Shown piece by piece: positions 1 to 5,956 of a stretch of DNA of 8,123 nt. Under the pieces are notes generated by a model. It ran no database searches. It was not told the origin of the DNA and worked only from the letters and a program-made list of their open reading frames with translations. Position 1 is the stretch's first letter; each line of letters starts with the position of its first letter. Position numbers and translations under genes: made by a program. The DNA is from JASFRS01 sp050114795 (GTDB taxonomy: Bacteria; Pseudomonadota; Alphaproteobacteria; Sphingomonadales; CAKZYD01): contig JASFRS010000108.1 in assembly GCA_050114795.1 (NCBI GenBank), positions 1 to 8,123 on the forward strand, given 5' to 3'.

Positions 1-561
1 AATACGCCGCGTGAATTATTTGTGCCAAAGTCTTTGCGTGCAATTGCATATATTGACGAGGATATTGAGGTTGCTGAAGGTCGTTATCTTATGGAGCCGA
101 TGGTCTTCGCTCGATTGATTGAAGCGGCAGAAATCGAATCCGATGACCTCGTTTTAGAAATTGGATCCAATTATGGCTATGGCACAGCGGTAATCGCACA
201 ACTGGCATCTGCTGTTGTAGGTGTTGAAAATGATGCGGATATGGTTGCTCATGCCAATGCTACTCTACTCAAGCAAGAAATTGGCAATACCGCAATTGTC
301 GAGGGCGAAATGACGGCAGGTCTTGAAAAGGAAGCGCCCTATGATGTGATTTTCATTCACGGTTGTGTCGGGGAAATTCCACAAGCGCTTATTGACCAAC
401 TCGCCGAGGGTGGCCGCATGGTTGGTGTACGTGTTCATGACGGACTGGGGCGTGGATTTTTGGGAGTCAAATCCGGGGGAGTCTTTGGTGTCGAAGACTT
501 CATGGATGCGAATGTTCCTGCCCTTCCTGGTTTTGAGAAAAAACGGAAATTTGAGTTTTAA
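1..561 (+). CDS. Protein-L-isoaspartate O-methyltransferase-family protein, 5' end cut by window
   Basis: The reading frame is open from base 1. It encodes NTPRELFVPKSLRAIAYIDE, the usual N-terminal third of the PCMT family (PRExFVP...AYxDEDI). The GTG at 22 is therefore an internal Val codon and the true start lies upstream. The visible part is 186 residues; family members next to tolC are about 215-220, so roughly 30 are missing. The SAM-binding motif I is VLEIGSNYGYG, at visible residues about 56-66. The acidic end of strand 2 is VVGVEND, and motif II is YDVIFIHG followed by EIPQALIDQLAEGGRMV. The tail PGFEKKRKFEF is typical of this subgroup. The family transfers methyl groups from SAM to isoaspartyl residues in damaged proteins. 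Here the second glycine of motif I is Asn, so repair activity is uncertain. The neighbouring tolC and popZ support the alphaproteobacterial subgroup. No terminator is visible after the stop. Confidence 0.88.
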   Translation, partial: NTPRELFVPKSLRAIAYIDEDIEVAEGRYLMEPMVFARLIEAAEIESDDLVLEIGSNYGYGTAVIAQLASAVVGVENDADMVAHANATLLKQEIGNTAIVEGEMTAGLEKEAPYDVIFIHGCVGEIPQALIDQLAEGGRMVGVRVHDGLGRGFLGVKSGGVFGVEDFMDANVPALPGFEKKRKFEF

Positions 562-597
562 TCCAAATAATTTACCTGGCGCATCTTAAACTTTATG

Positions 598-625
598 TTG
601 AGCTAACTATATATCGGTTTAAGAT
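598..625 (+). promoter_or_regulatory. Weak candidate promoter for tolC
   Basis: TTGAGC (598-603) and TAAGAT (620-625) each match the sigma-70 consensus at four of six positions and are 16 bases apart. They lie in the 159-base gap before tolC, which would give a leader of about 90 bases. The gap shows no other clear signal and no terminator for the gene upstream, so tolC could equally be read from upstream. This is pattern matching only. Confidence 0.25.
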
Positions 626-720
626 ATGCTGCCGTCCTTTTCGGTGCGTGGTCGGAAATTCTGCCGGAGAATAAAAACAAAGCTCGGCGCAGTGTTGAAC
701 ATCTGAAGGAAGATACAGGG

Positions 721-2124
721 ATGAAACATCTTTTCCTCGCCTCAGCGGCTGCAATGGCCTTGTCGCAATTCGTAACACCGTCTCAGGCGGAGACGTTGAA
801 AGACGCATTGGCTGCTGCTTATGAAGGCAATCCGGACCTGGAAGCACGACGTGCAGCGCTGCGCGCAGTTGATGAAAATGCAGCAACTGCCGCATCCGGA
901 TTTCGCCCGAATGTTCAAGGTCAGGTGAATTTTCAAAGAACAAATACGGTAAACAGCGTAAGTCCGGTACCGGGCGTGAACAACGGCTCGCGCATTGATT
1001 TTAATTCGACAGATAAGAATTATGTGGCGACTGTTGAGCAGCCCATTTTTCGCGGCTTTCAAACCTATAACGCTCTTAAGGGTGCCAATGCTGAAATTCG
1101 GGCGGAACGTGAGAGACTCCGGGATTTTGAGCAGACGACTTTGGTCAGTACTGTAACGGCCTATATGGACGTGGTTCGGGATCAGGCAGTTTTGGATTTA
1201 AACCAAAATCAGGTCGACGTGTTGCGGCGGCAGTTGGAAGCAAGCCGGGATCGCTTTCGTGTTGGCGAAATTACTCGAACCGATGTTGCGCAATCAGAAG
1301 CGCGTCTTGCCGTTGCGGTTTCAGGCCGAATCGCTGCTGAAGCACAGTTGACGGGAAGTCAGGAGGCTTATCGTCGTGTAGTTGGCAGAATGCCAGGAAC
1401 CTTAGAAGACCCATTTGTTCCGCTGCTGCCACCAACTGAAGAAGATGCTGTTGCGCTTGGCCTGGATCAAAGCCCGATCCTCATTGCCGCACGTGAAGAT
1501 GAAGAGGCGGCGCGGCATGCCATCAATGAAGCAAAAGGTGCATTGCTGCCAACTGTTGGGGCGCGGGCGCAGTATGTGCGTAACGCGGGGACATCTCCAC
1601 AATTTGGCGTGGATGGCTTTGTTGGCGTTGATGCGTCATCTACCCGCAAATCCGTAGGTGCTCAAATCACCATCCCGATTTACCAAAATGGGTCCGAATA
1701 TTCTGCAGTTCGCCGCGCAAAACAAACACGTTCGCAGCGCATGTTGGAGATTGCCGCGGCGGAGCGTCAAGTTGTTGAGAATGTGCGAAATGCCTGGGAA
1801 CAATATCGTGCGTCGCAGGCTAGCATCGAATCCAACCAGTCAAGTGTTCGTGCCAATGAAATTGCGCTTGAAGGTGTTCGTCAAGAAGCTGCTGTTGGTT
1901 CGCGGACGACTCTAGATGTTTTGGACGCTGAGCAAGAGCTCCTTGATGCCCGTGTGAATTTGGTGCGCGCTGAGCGGGATAAAGTCGTTGCTGCCTTCCA
2001 ACTGGCTGCGGCCATTGGCGGATTAACCGCTCGTAATCTAGAATTGAATGTCAATTATTATGACCCGCTTGAAAATTATAGCGATGTTAAGTGGAAATTC
2101 TTGGGATTTGGCATTAATAAATAA
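721..2124 (+). CDS. tolC: TolC family outer membrane channel protein
   Basis: The 467-residue protein begins with a clear signal peptide (MKHLFLASAAAMALSQ..., likely cleaved after SQA at residue 23). AAGGAAG at 706-712 sits eight bases before the ATG, which fixes the start. Two outer-membrane-efflux repeats follow, about residues 25-225 and 245-435. Each has the long heptad-like helices of TolC, with related motifs FRVGEITRTDVAQSEARLA (179-197) and AAVGSRTTLDVLDAEQEL (390-407). The beta-strand segments include VATVEQPIFRG (102-112) and VGAQITIPIYQNG (312-324), the usual porin-end signature. In the family, a trimer forms the outer-membrane and periplasmic duct used by type I secretion and by RND or MFS efflux pumps. 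No inner-membrane or adaptor partner is visible here, so the substrate is unknown. Length and domain content are normal. Beyond residue 440 the tail (...YSDVKWKFLGFGINK) is short. No strong terminator separates it from popZ. Confidence 0.93.
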   Translation: MKHLFLASAAAMALSQFVTPSQAETLKDALAAAYEGNPDLEARRAALRAVDENAATAASGFRPNVQGQVNFQRTNTVNSVSPVPGVNNGSRIDFNSTDKNYVATVEQPIFRGFQTYNALKGANAEIRAERERLRDFEQTTLVSTVTAYMDVVRDQAVLDLNQNQVDVLRRQLEASRDRFRVGEITRTDVAQSEARLAVAVSGRIAAEAQLTGSQEAYRRVVGRMPGTLEDPFVPLLPPTEEDAVALGLDQSPILIAAREDEEAARHAINEAKGALLPTVGARAQYVRNAGTSPQFGVDGFVGVDASSTRKSVGAQITIPIYQNGSEYSAVRRAKQTRSQRMLEIAAAERQVVENVRNAWEQYRASQASIESNQSSVRANEIALEGVRQEAAVGSRTTLDVLDAEQELLDARVNLVRAERDKVVAAFQLAAAIGGLTARNLELNVNYYDPLENYSDVKWKFLGFGINK

Positions 2125-2165
2125 GAATATATGCTGAATGGCTAGGGTCATTGCGGAGCGATGAG

Positions 2166-2181
2166 TTAATATTAACTTAAC
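2166..2181 (+). promoter_or_regulatory. CtrA-type binding box upstream of popZ
   Basis: The bases read TTAA, seven bases (TATTAAC), then TTAAC: an exact match to the CtrA consensus TTAA-N7-TTAAC known from Caulobacter and other alphaproteobacteria. The box ends 36 bases before the popZ ATG, where a response regulator could touch RNA polymerase. It overlaps a perfect 14-base palindrome (AGTTAATATTAACT, 2164-2177), so another dimeric regulator is also possible. The match is seen; binding is inferred. The consensus is AT-rich and can occur by chance, but its place before a cell-pole gene makes it credible. Confidence 0.55.
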
Positions 2182-2217
2182 CCTGTTCTGCAATGCCTTG
2201 GTGAGTAAGGATGAACC

Positions 2218-2745
2218 ATGGCCGATAATAACGCACAAGAACCCTCAATGGAGGAAATCCTCGCCTCCATCCGACGCATCATTTCTGAGGACGAGGATGA
2301 GATCGAACAAACTGCGCCCAAAACAAACGTAGCGGCAGGACATATCGCAGATGATCAGGATGATATTCTTGATCTGGCTGCAGAGGATGTTTTGCCTGAA
2401 GAGAGTCCTTTAGAATCAGCGGCGACGGAAGATGCGCCCTTCGCTGCTGATACTCCGGTTGAAGAAACAGAAGTAATGGAGTTGACAGAGATGGTTGAAG
2501 ACACGCCAAAGGCAGAAACTTCCGAAAAAATTCTTTCCGAACAAACTGCACAAAAGGCTTCTCAGCCTTTTAGCCAACTATCTGGTCTTCTGGTTCGTGA
2601 TTATCCGGGCGCGGAAAACACGCTTGACGGCCTCATGCGTGAAATGTTGCGTCCTATGCTGAAGGAATGGCTGGATGCCCATTTACCTGCGGTTGTGGAG
2701 CGGATGGTCGCCAAGGAAATTGCGCGTTTAACTGACCGCGACTAA
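2218..2745 (+). CDS. popZ: PopZ polar organizing protein (DUF2497 family)
   Basis: The 175-residue protein has the three-part PopZ layout and is about as long as Caulobacter PopZ. An N-terminal helix carries EPSMEEILASIRRIISEDED (residues 8-27), the family signature and the partner-binding region in studied homologues. Residues about 28-110 form a highly acidic linker (many D/E, with A, P and T) that looks disordered. The C-terminal helical oligomerisation region covers about 123-172 (LLVRDYPGAENTLDGLMREM, then LRPMLKEWLDAHLPAVVERM). PopZ assembles a ribosome-excluding matrix at the cell pole, anchors the chromosome origin through ParB and recruits cell-cycle regulators; that comes from Caulobacter, not from this sequence. 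TAAGGA at 2206-2211 precedes the ATG by six bases. An ATG at 2211 is out of frame and is not used. The CtrA-type box upstream suggests cell-cycle control. Two stop codons in a row (TAA TAG, within ...GACTAATAG) and a strong terminator follow. Confidence 0.95.
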   Translation: MADNNAQEPSMEEILASIRRIISEDEDEIEQTAPKTNVAAGHIADDQDDILDLAAEDVLPEESPLESAATEDAPFAADTPVEETEVMELTEMVEDTPKAETSEKILSEQTAQKASQPFSQLSGLLVRDYPGAENTLDGLMREMLRPMLKEWLDAHLPAVVERMVAKEIARLTDRD

Positions 2746-2762
2746 TAGAATTTACAGCTTTG

Positions 2763-2807
2763 AGGAAGGTCCAGATATCCCGCAAAAGGTGTCTGGACCT
2801 TCTTTTT
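2763..2807 (+). terminator. Intrinsic terminator after popZ
   Basis: The arms GAAGGTCCAGA (2765-2775) and TCTGGACCTTC (2792-2802) pair perfectly. The stem extends on both sides, with wobble pairs, to 2763-2779 against 2788-2804, leaving an eight-base loop. Five T follow (2803-2807). This should end the tolC-popZ transcript and insulates the S9 peptidase gene, whose own promoter I could not identify convincingly. Confidence 0.9.
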
Positions 2808-2858
2808 ATTCTGACTATGCTACTGAGCTGATCAAGAAGGATGTTTGGAGAATTATAA

Positions 2859-4916
2859 ATGCGTGTTTCAACGCTTTGGGGAGTGATAATAGCTTCCTTG
2901 ATTACTCTTTCGCCTGCACAGGCTAAAGATGGTTTAAGCCCGGAAGATTTGGCTGGCTTAAACCGTGTGTCTGATCCTCAAATCTCGCCGGATGGCCAAA
3001 ATATTGTCTATGTCTTGCGTGAAACGGACATGGAGGCTAATCGAGGGCGGACAGATCTATGGATGGTTTCTGCGCGTAAAAAAGGCGCGGTTCCCACAAG
3101 ATTGCTTCCTAGTGATGCGAATGAAAGCAATCCACGTTGGTCCGCTGACGGTAAAGCGATTTATTTCCTCTCCACGCGTTCAGGGTCGTCACAAGTCTGG
3201 CGCTATGAGCTTGAAAGTGGCGAATTAGAACAGGTCACGGACTTGCCGCTGGATGTGTCAAATCTGGTTCTGTCCCCTTCAACAAACCATTTGGCTTTCA
3301 CTTTGGAAGTCTATCCGGATTGCGAAGGCATTCAGTGTACAGTCGATCGGCAAACCCAAGAAACCGAACGTAGTTCAACCGGCCGCGTTTATGACAAGCT
3401 ATTGTTTCGCCATTGGGATCAGTGGGAAGACGGGCTGAGAACTCAGCTATTTAGCCTTAAACTCGATGATCAGGGTATGGCAGAAGGCGAGGTTGTTCAC
3501 GTCAGCCATGGTTTGAATGGCGATGTTGCTGCGGTACCATTTGGCGGCGTAAGCGATATCACTTTTGGTGCTGATGGCTCGACCTTATATTTCTCTATGC
3601 GACTAGCGACGCACGATGAATCCTGGTCAACGAATTACGATATTTACGCAGCGCCGACTGCTGGCGGCGAAATTGAGAATTTGACTGCTGATAACGAAGC
3701 TTATGATGGTCATCCTGTTATTTCCGCGGATGGTCGTTATCTCGCTTATCTGGCCATGAAAACGCCGCGCTATGAATCAGATCGGCAACGGATTGTCATG
3801 TTGGACCTACGCAATGGCAAACGTCGGGTGGTTACTGAAGATTGGGACCGCAGCGTGGGCTCATTGGCCTTTTTAAATGGTAATTCTATTTTGATTGCGA
3901 CTACCGGTGATATTGGACAGCGTCCGCTCTGGGCAGTTAATAGCCGGACAGGCAGTGCCACCCGTTTAACCGGTGAAGGCAGTATTTCAGGCTTTTCAAT
4001 TGGTGATAGCCGTATTGCCTATGTACAGCACAGCTTAGGTGCGCCAGGCGATGTTTATGTCACAAAAGGTGATGGCCGTAAGCCGCGTAAAGTAACGGAT
4101 GTGAATGCTGAATTGCTCGCAAATGTCGCTTTGGGCGAATATGAGCAGTACAGCTTTGCCGGTTGGAATGATGAAACCGTTTATGGTTATGTCATGAAGC
4201 CTGCCAACTATAAAGAAGGCGAAACATATCCCGTTGTTTATATCATCCATGGTGGCCCGCAAGGAAGTTATGCCAATAGCTGGAGTTATCGTTGGAATCC
4301 GCAGACCTATGCGGCTGCTGGCTATGGCGTAGTATTTATCGATTTTCATGGTTCTACGGGTTATGGCCAGGCGTTCACAGATTCCATCAATCAGGACTGG
4401 GGCGGAAAACCTTTGGTTGACTGGAAAAAAGGTCTTGCCGCAGCGCTGGAGAACAATAGTTGGTTAGATGGTGAAAATGTCTGTGCGCTTGGTGCCTCTT
4501 ATGGTGGCTATGCGATGGCTTGGATTGCTGGGAATTGGCCTGATCGTTTCAAATGTCTGGTTAATCATGCGGGCGTATCTGAATTGCGCTCAATGTATTA
4601 CACGACAGATGAGCAGTGGTTCGTTGAGAAAGACCATGGAGGACCATATTATGACAATGTTGAAGGTCATGAGAAAGACAACGCCTTTAACTATGTGAAA
4701 AACTGGAAAACACCAACATTGGTCACGCAGGGTGGTAAAGACTTCCGTGTTCCTGAACATCAAAGTTTTGCAACATTTGCAGCTTTACAGCGTCAAGGTG
4801 TACCTTCGAAATTGCTGTATTTCCCGGACGAAAATCATTGGATTTTGAAACCGGCAAATTCCATTCACTGGCATCATGAGGTGCTGAATTGGCTGGATAA
4901 ATATTTGAAGGAATAA
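2859..4916 (+). CDS. S9 family (prolyl oligopeptidase clan) secreted serine peptidase, DPP5-like
   Basis: The 685-residue protein starts with a signal peptide (MRVSTLWGVIIASLITLSPAQA, two blocks, cut after A22), so it is periplasmic or outer-membrane associated. TGGAGA (2846-2851) lies seven bases before the ATG. Residues about 30-410 form a WD40/TolB-like beta-propeller with repeated SPDGQNIVYV, SADGKAIYFLS and SADGRYLAYL blades. Residues about 430-685 form an alpha/beta hydrolase domain. The nucleophile is Ser547 in GASYGGYA, the acid is Asp628 in GGKDFRV, and the base is His660 in DENHW. HGGPQGS (about 464-470) is the usual oxyanion-side motif. Length and triad spacing resemble bacterial dipeptidyl-peptidase 5, which releases dipeptides from peptide N-termini; acylaminoacyl peptidase is the alternative. 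Two cysteines in DCEGIQC (about 158-164) could form a disulfide. The gene follows the popZ terminator and is tightly coupled to the exporter gene downstream, which suggests a role in peptide use. Confidence 0.92.
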   Translation: MRVSTLWGVIIASLITLSPAQAKDGLSPEDLAGLNRVSDPQISPDGQNIVYVLRETDMEANRGRTDLWMVSARKKGAVPTRLLPSDANESNPRWSADGKAIYFLSTRSGSSQVWRYELESGELEQVTDLPLDVSNLVLSPSTNHLAFTLEVYPDCEGIQCTVDRQTQETERSSTGRVYDKLLFRHWDQWEDGLRTQLFSLKLDDQGMAEGEVVHVSHGLNGDVAAVPFGGVSDITFGADGSTLYFSMRLATHDESWSTNYDIYAAPTAGGEIENLTADNEAYDGHPVISADGRYLAYLAMKTPRYESDRQRIVMLDLRNGKRRVVTEDWDRSVGSLAFLNGNSILIATTGDIGQRPLWAVNSRTGSATRLTGEGSISGFSIGDSRIAYVQHSLGAPGDVYVTKGDGRKPRKVTDVNAELLANVALGEYEQYSFAGWNDETVYGYVMKPANYKEGETYPVVYIIHGGPQGSYANSWSYRWNPQTYAAAGYGVVFIDFHGSTGYGQAFTDSINQDWGGKPLVDWKKGLAAALENNSWLDGENVCALGASYGGYAMAWIAGNWPDRFKCLVNHAGVSELRSMYYTTDEQWFVEKDHGGPYYDNVEGHEKDNAFNYVKNWKTPTLVTQGGKDFRVPEHQSFATFAALQRQGVPSKLLYFPDENHWILKPANSIHWHHEVLNWLDKYLKE

Positions 4917-4918
4917 TT

Positions 4919-5524
4919 GTGACTCTCGACGTCTATGCAGCCTTTCTTCTTGCCTCTGTTTTGTTGGCCATTATTCCAGGTCCGAATGTTGCGCTCGTTG
5001 TTGCAACAAGTCTAAAACAGGGACGAAGCCAGGGATTGCAAGCCGTCGCCGGAACCAGCAGCGGACAGTTCATCCAACTGTCCGTTGCAGTTGCCGGCTT
5101 AACCACCCTAGCTGTATTTCTAGCTGAATTATTTGAGTGGATACGATGGTTCGGCGTTGCCTATCTGCTCTATCTAGCGGCCAAATCCTGGCGTGCTGAT
5201 CCGGCCCTAAACCAAGAGAAGGTGATACAAAGTCGGTATTTCTCGCAGGGTTTTTTTGTTGCCCTTATCAATCCGAAGACATTGATGTTTCATGGGGCAT
5301 TCCTGCCACAGTGTATCAATTCAAATAGTGATGTCTTTGTGCAGTCTGTCTTTTTGGCAACTAGCTTCTTAATTGTTGTTACGGCGATTGATGTTTGTTT
5401 CGTACTCCTCGCCAGTTGGGTCAAGCCTTATCTAGTACGTGCAAATGGTCGTATGTTAGCGCAAAGGTTAGGGGCTTGTGTCTATGCAGGCGCGGCGGCT
5501 GGCTTAGCTCTTGCAAGGCGTTGA
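4919..5524 (+). CDS. LysE/RhtB family amino-acid exporter
   Basis: The 201-residue membrane protein starts at GTG, two bases after the S9 peptidase TAA. AAGGAA (4908-4913) lies inside the last codons of the peptidase gene, five bases before the GTG, so the two are probably co-transcribed and translationally coupled. Family marks are IPGPNVALVVATSLKQG (residues 19-35), GTSSGQ (45-50) in the second helix, and GFFVALINPKTLMF (111-124) with the conserved NPK. About six hydrophobic segments can be read: near 4-28, 41-68, 73-89, 111-131, 142-166 and 184-198. Family members export amino acids or their derivatives (lysine, homoserine, threonine, leucine, azetidine carboxylate) using the proton gradient; the substrate cannot be told from sequence. 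Paired with a dipeptide-releasing peptidase, it may act as a safety valve against amino-acid excess. No intrinsic terminator with a T-run follows. Confidence 0.92.
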   Translation: MTLDVYAAFLLASVLLAIIPGPNVALVVATSLKQGRSQGLQAVAGTSSGQFIQLSVAVAGLTTLAVFLAELFEWIRWFGVAYLLYLAAKSWRADPALNQEKVIQSRYFSQGFFVALINPKTLMFHGAFLPQCINSNSDVFVQSVFLATSFLIVVTAIDVCFVLLASWVKPYLVRANGRMLAQRLGACVYAGAAAGLALARR

Positions 5525-5549
5525 CGAACGTTTTTCTAACCTGTATCAA
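5521..5549 (+). promoter_or_regulatory. Candidate promoter for the yjhX leader region
   Basis: TTGACG (5521-5526, five of six) and TATCAA (5544-5549, four of six) are separated by 17 bases. The -35 box overlaps the lysE stop codon. Transcription would start near 5556, just ahead of the leader ORF at 5574. This is the best promoter-like match in the gap but rests on consensus alone. Confidence 0.4.
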
Positions 5550-5573
5550 GACAGCTCAATTCTAGAGGGTTTT

Positions 5574-5597
5574 ATGTCTGAGCTTGTGACCAACTGA
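5574..5597 (+). CDS. Candidate seven-codon leader peptide ORF upstream of yjhX
   Basis: ATG TCT GAG CTT GTG ACC AAC TGA encodes MSELVTN. AGAGGG (5564-5569), a good Shine-Dalgarno match, lies four bases before the ATG. The ORF ends inside the left arm of the hairpin at 5589-5639, and its first codons pair with the region just before the yjhX start. A translating ribosome would therefore open both stems. From memory, E. coli topAI (yjhX) is controlled by a leader ORF called toiL that responds to ribosome-stalling antibiotics. This ORF is in the equivalent place, but I claim no sequence similarity to toiL. So short an ORF could arise by chance. Confidence 0.35.
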   Translation: MSELVTN

Positions 5598-5652
5598 CCT
5601 TAGGAACACTGCGTCTCAATAGAGATGTGGTCAGTTAGTATTAGCTCGGACA
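5575..5652 (+). promoter_or_regulatory. Long imperfect leader hairpin that could mask the yjhX start region
   Basis: Three nested stems are visible. The outer stem pairs 5575-5584 with 5643-5652 (ten pairs, one G-U). The middle stem pairs 5589-5599 with 5629-5639 (ten of eleven). The inner stem pairs 5611-5617 with 5622-5628 (seven pairs, two of them G-U) around loop AATA. The small junction between outer and middle stems (5585-5588 against 5640-5642) can add a G-U and an A-U pair. The right outer arm contains CGGA (5647-5650), the only ribosome-binding candidate for yjhX. No T-run follows, so it is not an intrinsic terminator. Folding energy was not computed. Confidence 0.5.
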
Positions 5653-5658
5653 CAATCA

Positions 5659-5921
5659 TTGAACATTTCGAAATATGAGCAGCGTGTGCTGCATGTGTTA
5701 GCTCGTGGCGGTCTCATTCGCCATGAACGCAGTCAACAGGGAAAAATCACCAGGGTTATCTGCTATAGCAGAGAAGGCTGGGTACTTGAGGACTGTACGT
5801 TGCCAGTGTCTTCAAAAGACTGCTGGTGCGGCGCCTGATTTCAAGCCGTAATGACAACCCTTATGAAATCACTTATCTGGGCCGCCGAATGGTTCGTTCG
5901 CAATTGGATAATAGAAGCTGA
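5659..5921 (+). pseudogene. yjhX: YjhX (TopAI) toxin-family gene, UPF0386, broken by a frameshift
   Basis: Starting at TTG 5659, bases 5659-5808 encode a start like MNISKYEQRVLHVLARGGLI, then RHERSQQGKITRVICYSREG and WVLEDCTLPV. From 5811, shifted to another frame, comes FKRLLVRRLISS, then NDNPYEITYLGRRMVRSQLDNRS to TGA 5919-5921. Joined, this gives 86 residues, against about 85 for YjhX, with all family landmarks (EQRVLHxLARGG, CYSREGW, LPxF, LISS, PYxIT, VRSQLDNR). The two extra bases TC (5809-5810) break the frame; read straight through, the protein ends at 5838 after 59 residues. The start is TTG where an ATG is expected, and the ribosome-binding match is weak. E. coli YjhX inhibits topoisomerase I and is countered by the acetyltransferase YjhQ; no yjhQ is present here. 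It is most likely a decayed toxin gene. A sequence error or slippage at AAAA (5814-5817) are alternatives. Confidence 0.82.
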
Positions 5922-5926
5922 AATGA

Positions 5927-5952
5927 AAAGGCCGGGGGATGCCCCGGCCTTT
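5927..5952. terminator. Bidirectional intrinsic terminator between yjhX and the M28 peptidase gene
   Basis: AAAGGCCGGGG (5927-5937) and CCCCGGCCTTT (5942-5952) form a perfect eleven-pair stem around loop GATG. T-rich sequence follows on both strands (TTTAATTTT on plus; TTTTCATTT on minus). The stem starts five bases after the yjhX stop and lies four bases beyond the M28 peptidase stop on the other strand, so it can serve both convergent genes. Confidence 0.9.
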
Positions 5953-5956
5953 AATT

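Noticed and set aside
22..561. A GTG start at 22 for the methyltransferase-family gene
   Set aside because: The frame stays open to base 1 and the residues before the GTG (NTPRELF) match the conserved PCMT N-terminal region, so the GTG is an internal Val codon.
365..589. A 74-codon ORF overlapping the end of the methyltransferase-family gene
   Set aside because: It lies in another frame of a clearly recognisable gene, lacks a Shine-Dalgarno sequence and shows no recognisable domain.
593..1062. Minus-strand ORFs of 116 and 106 codons across the tolC 5' region
   Set aside because: They are antisense to the tolC signal peptide and first repeat and have cysteine- and histidine-rich composition typical of shadow frames.
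5589..5639. The stem-loop after lysE as an intrinsic terminator
   Set aside because: The right arm is followed by TAGTATTAGC with no T-run. Its position and pairing fit a leader structure better.
5525..5956. Insertion-sequence remnant around the hairpin upstream of yjhX
   Set aside because: I looked for a target-site duplication flanking the 5575-5652 inverted arms and for transposase fragments and found neither.
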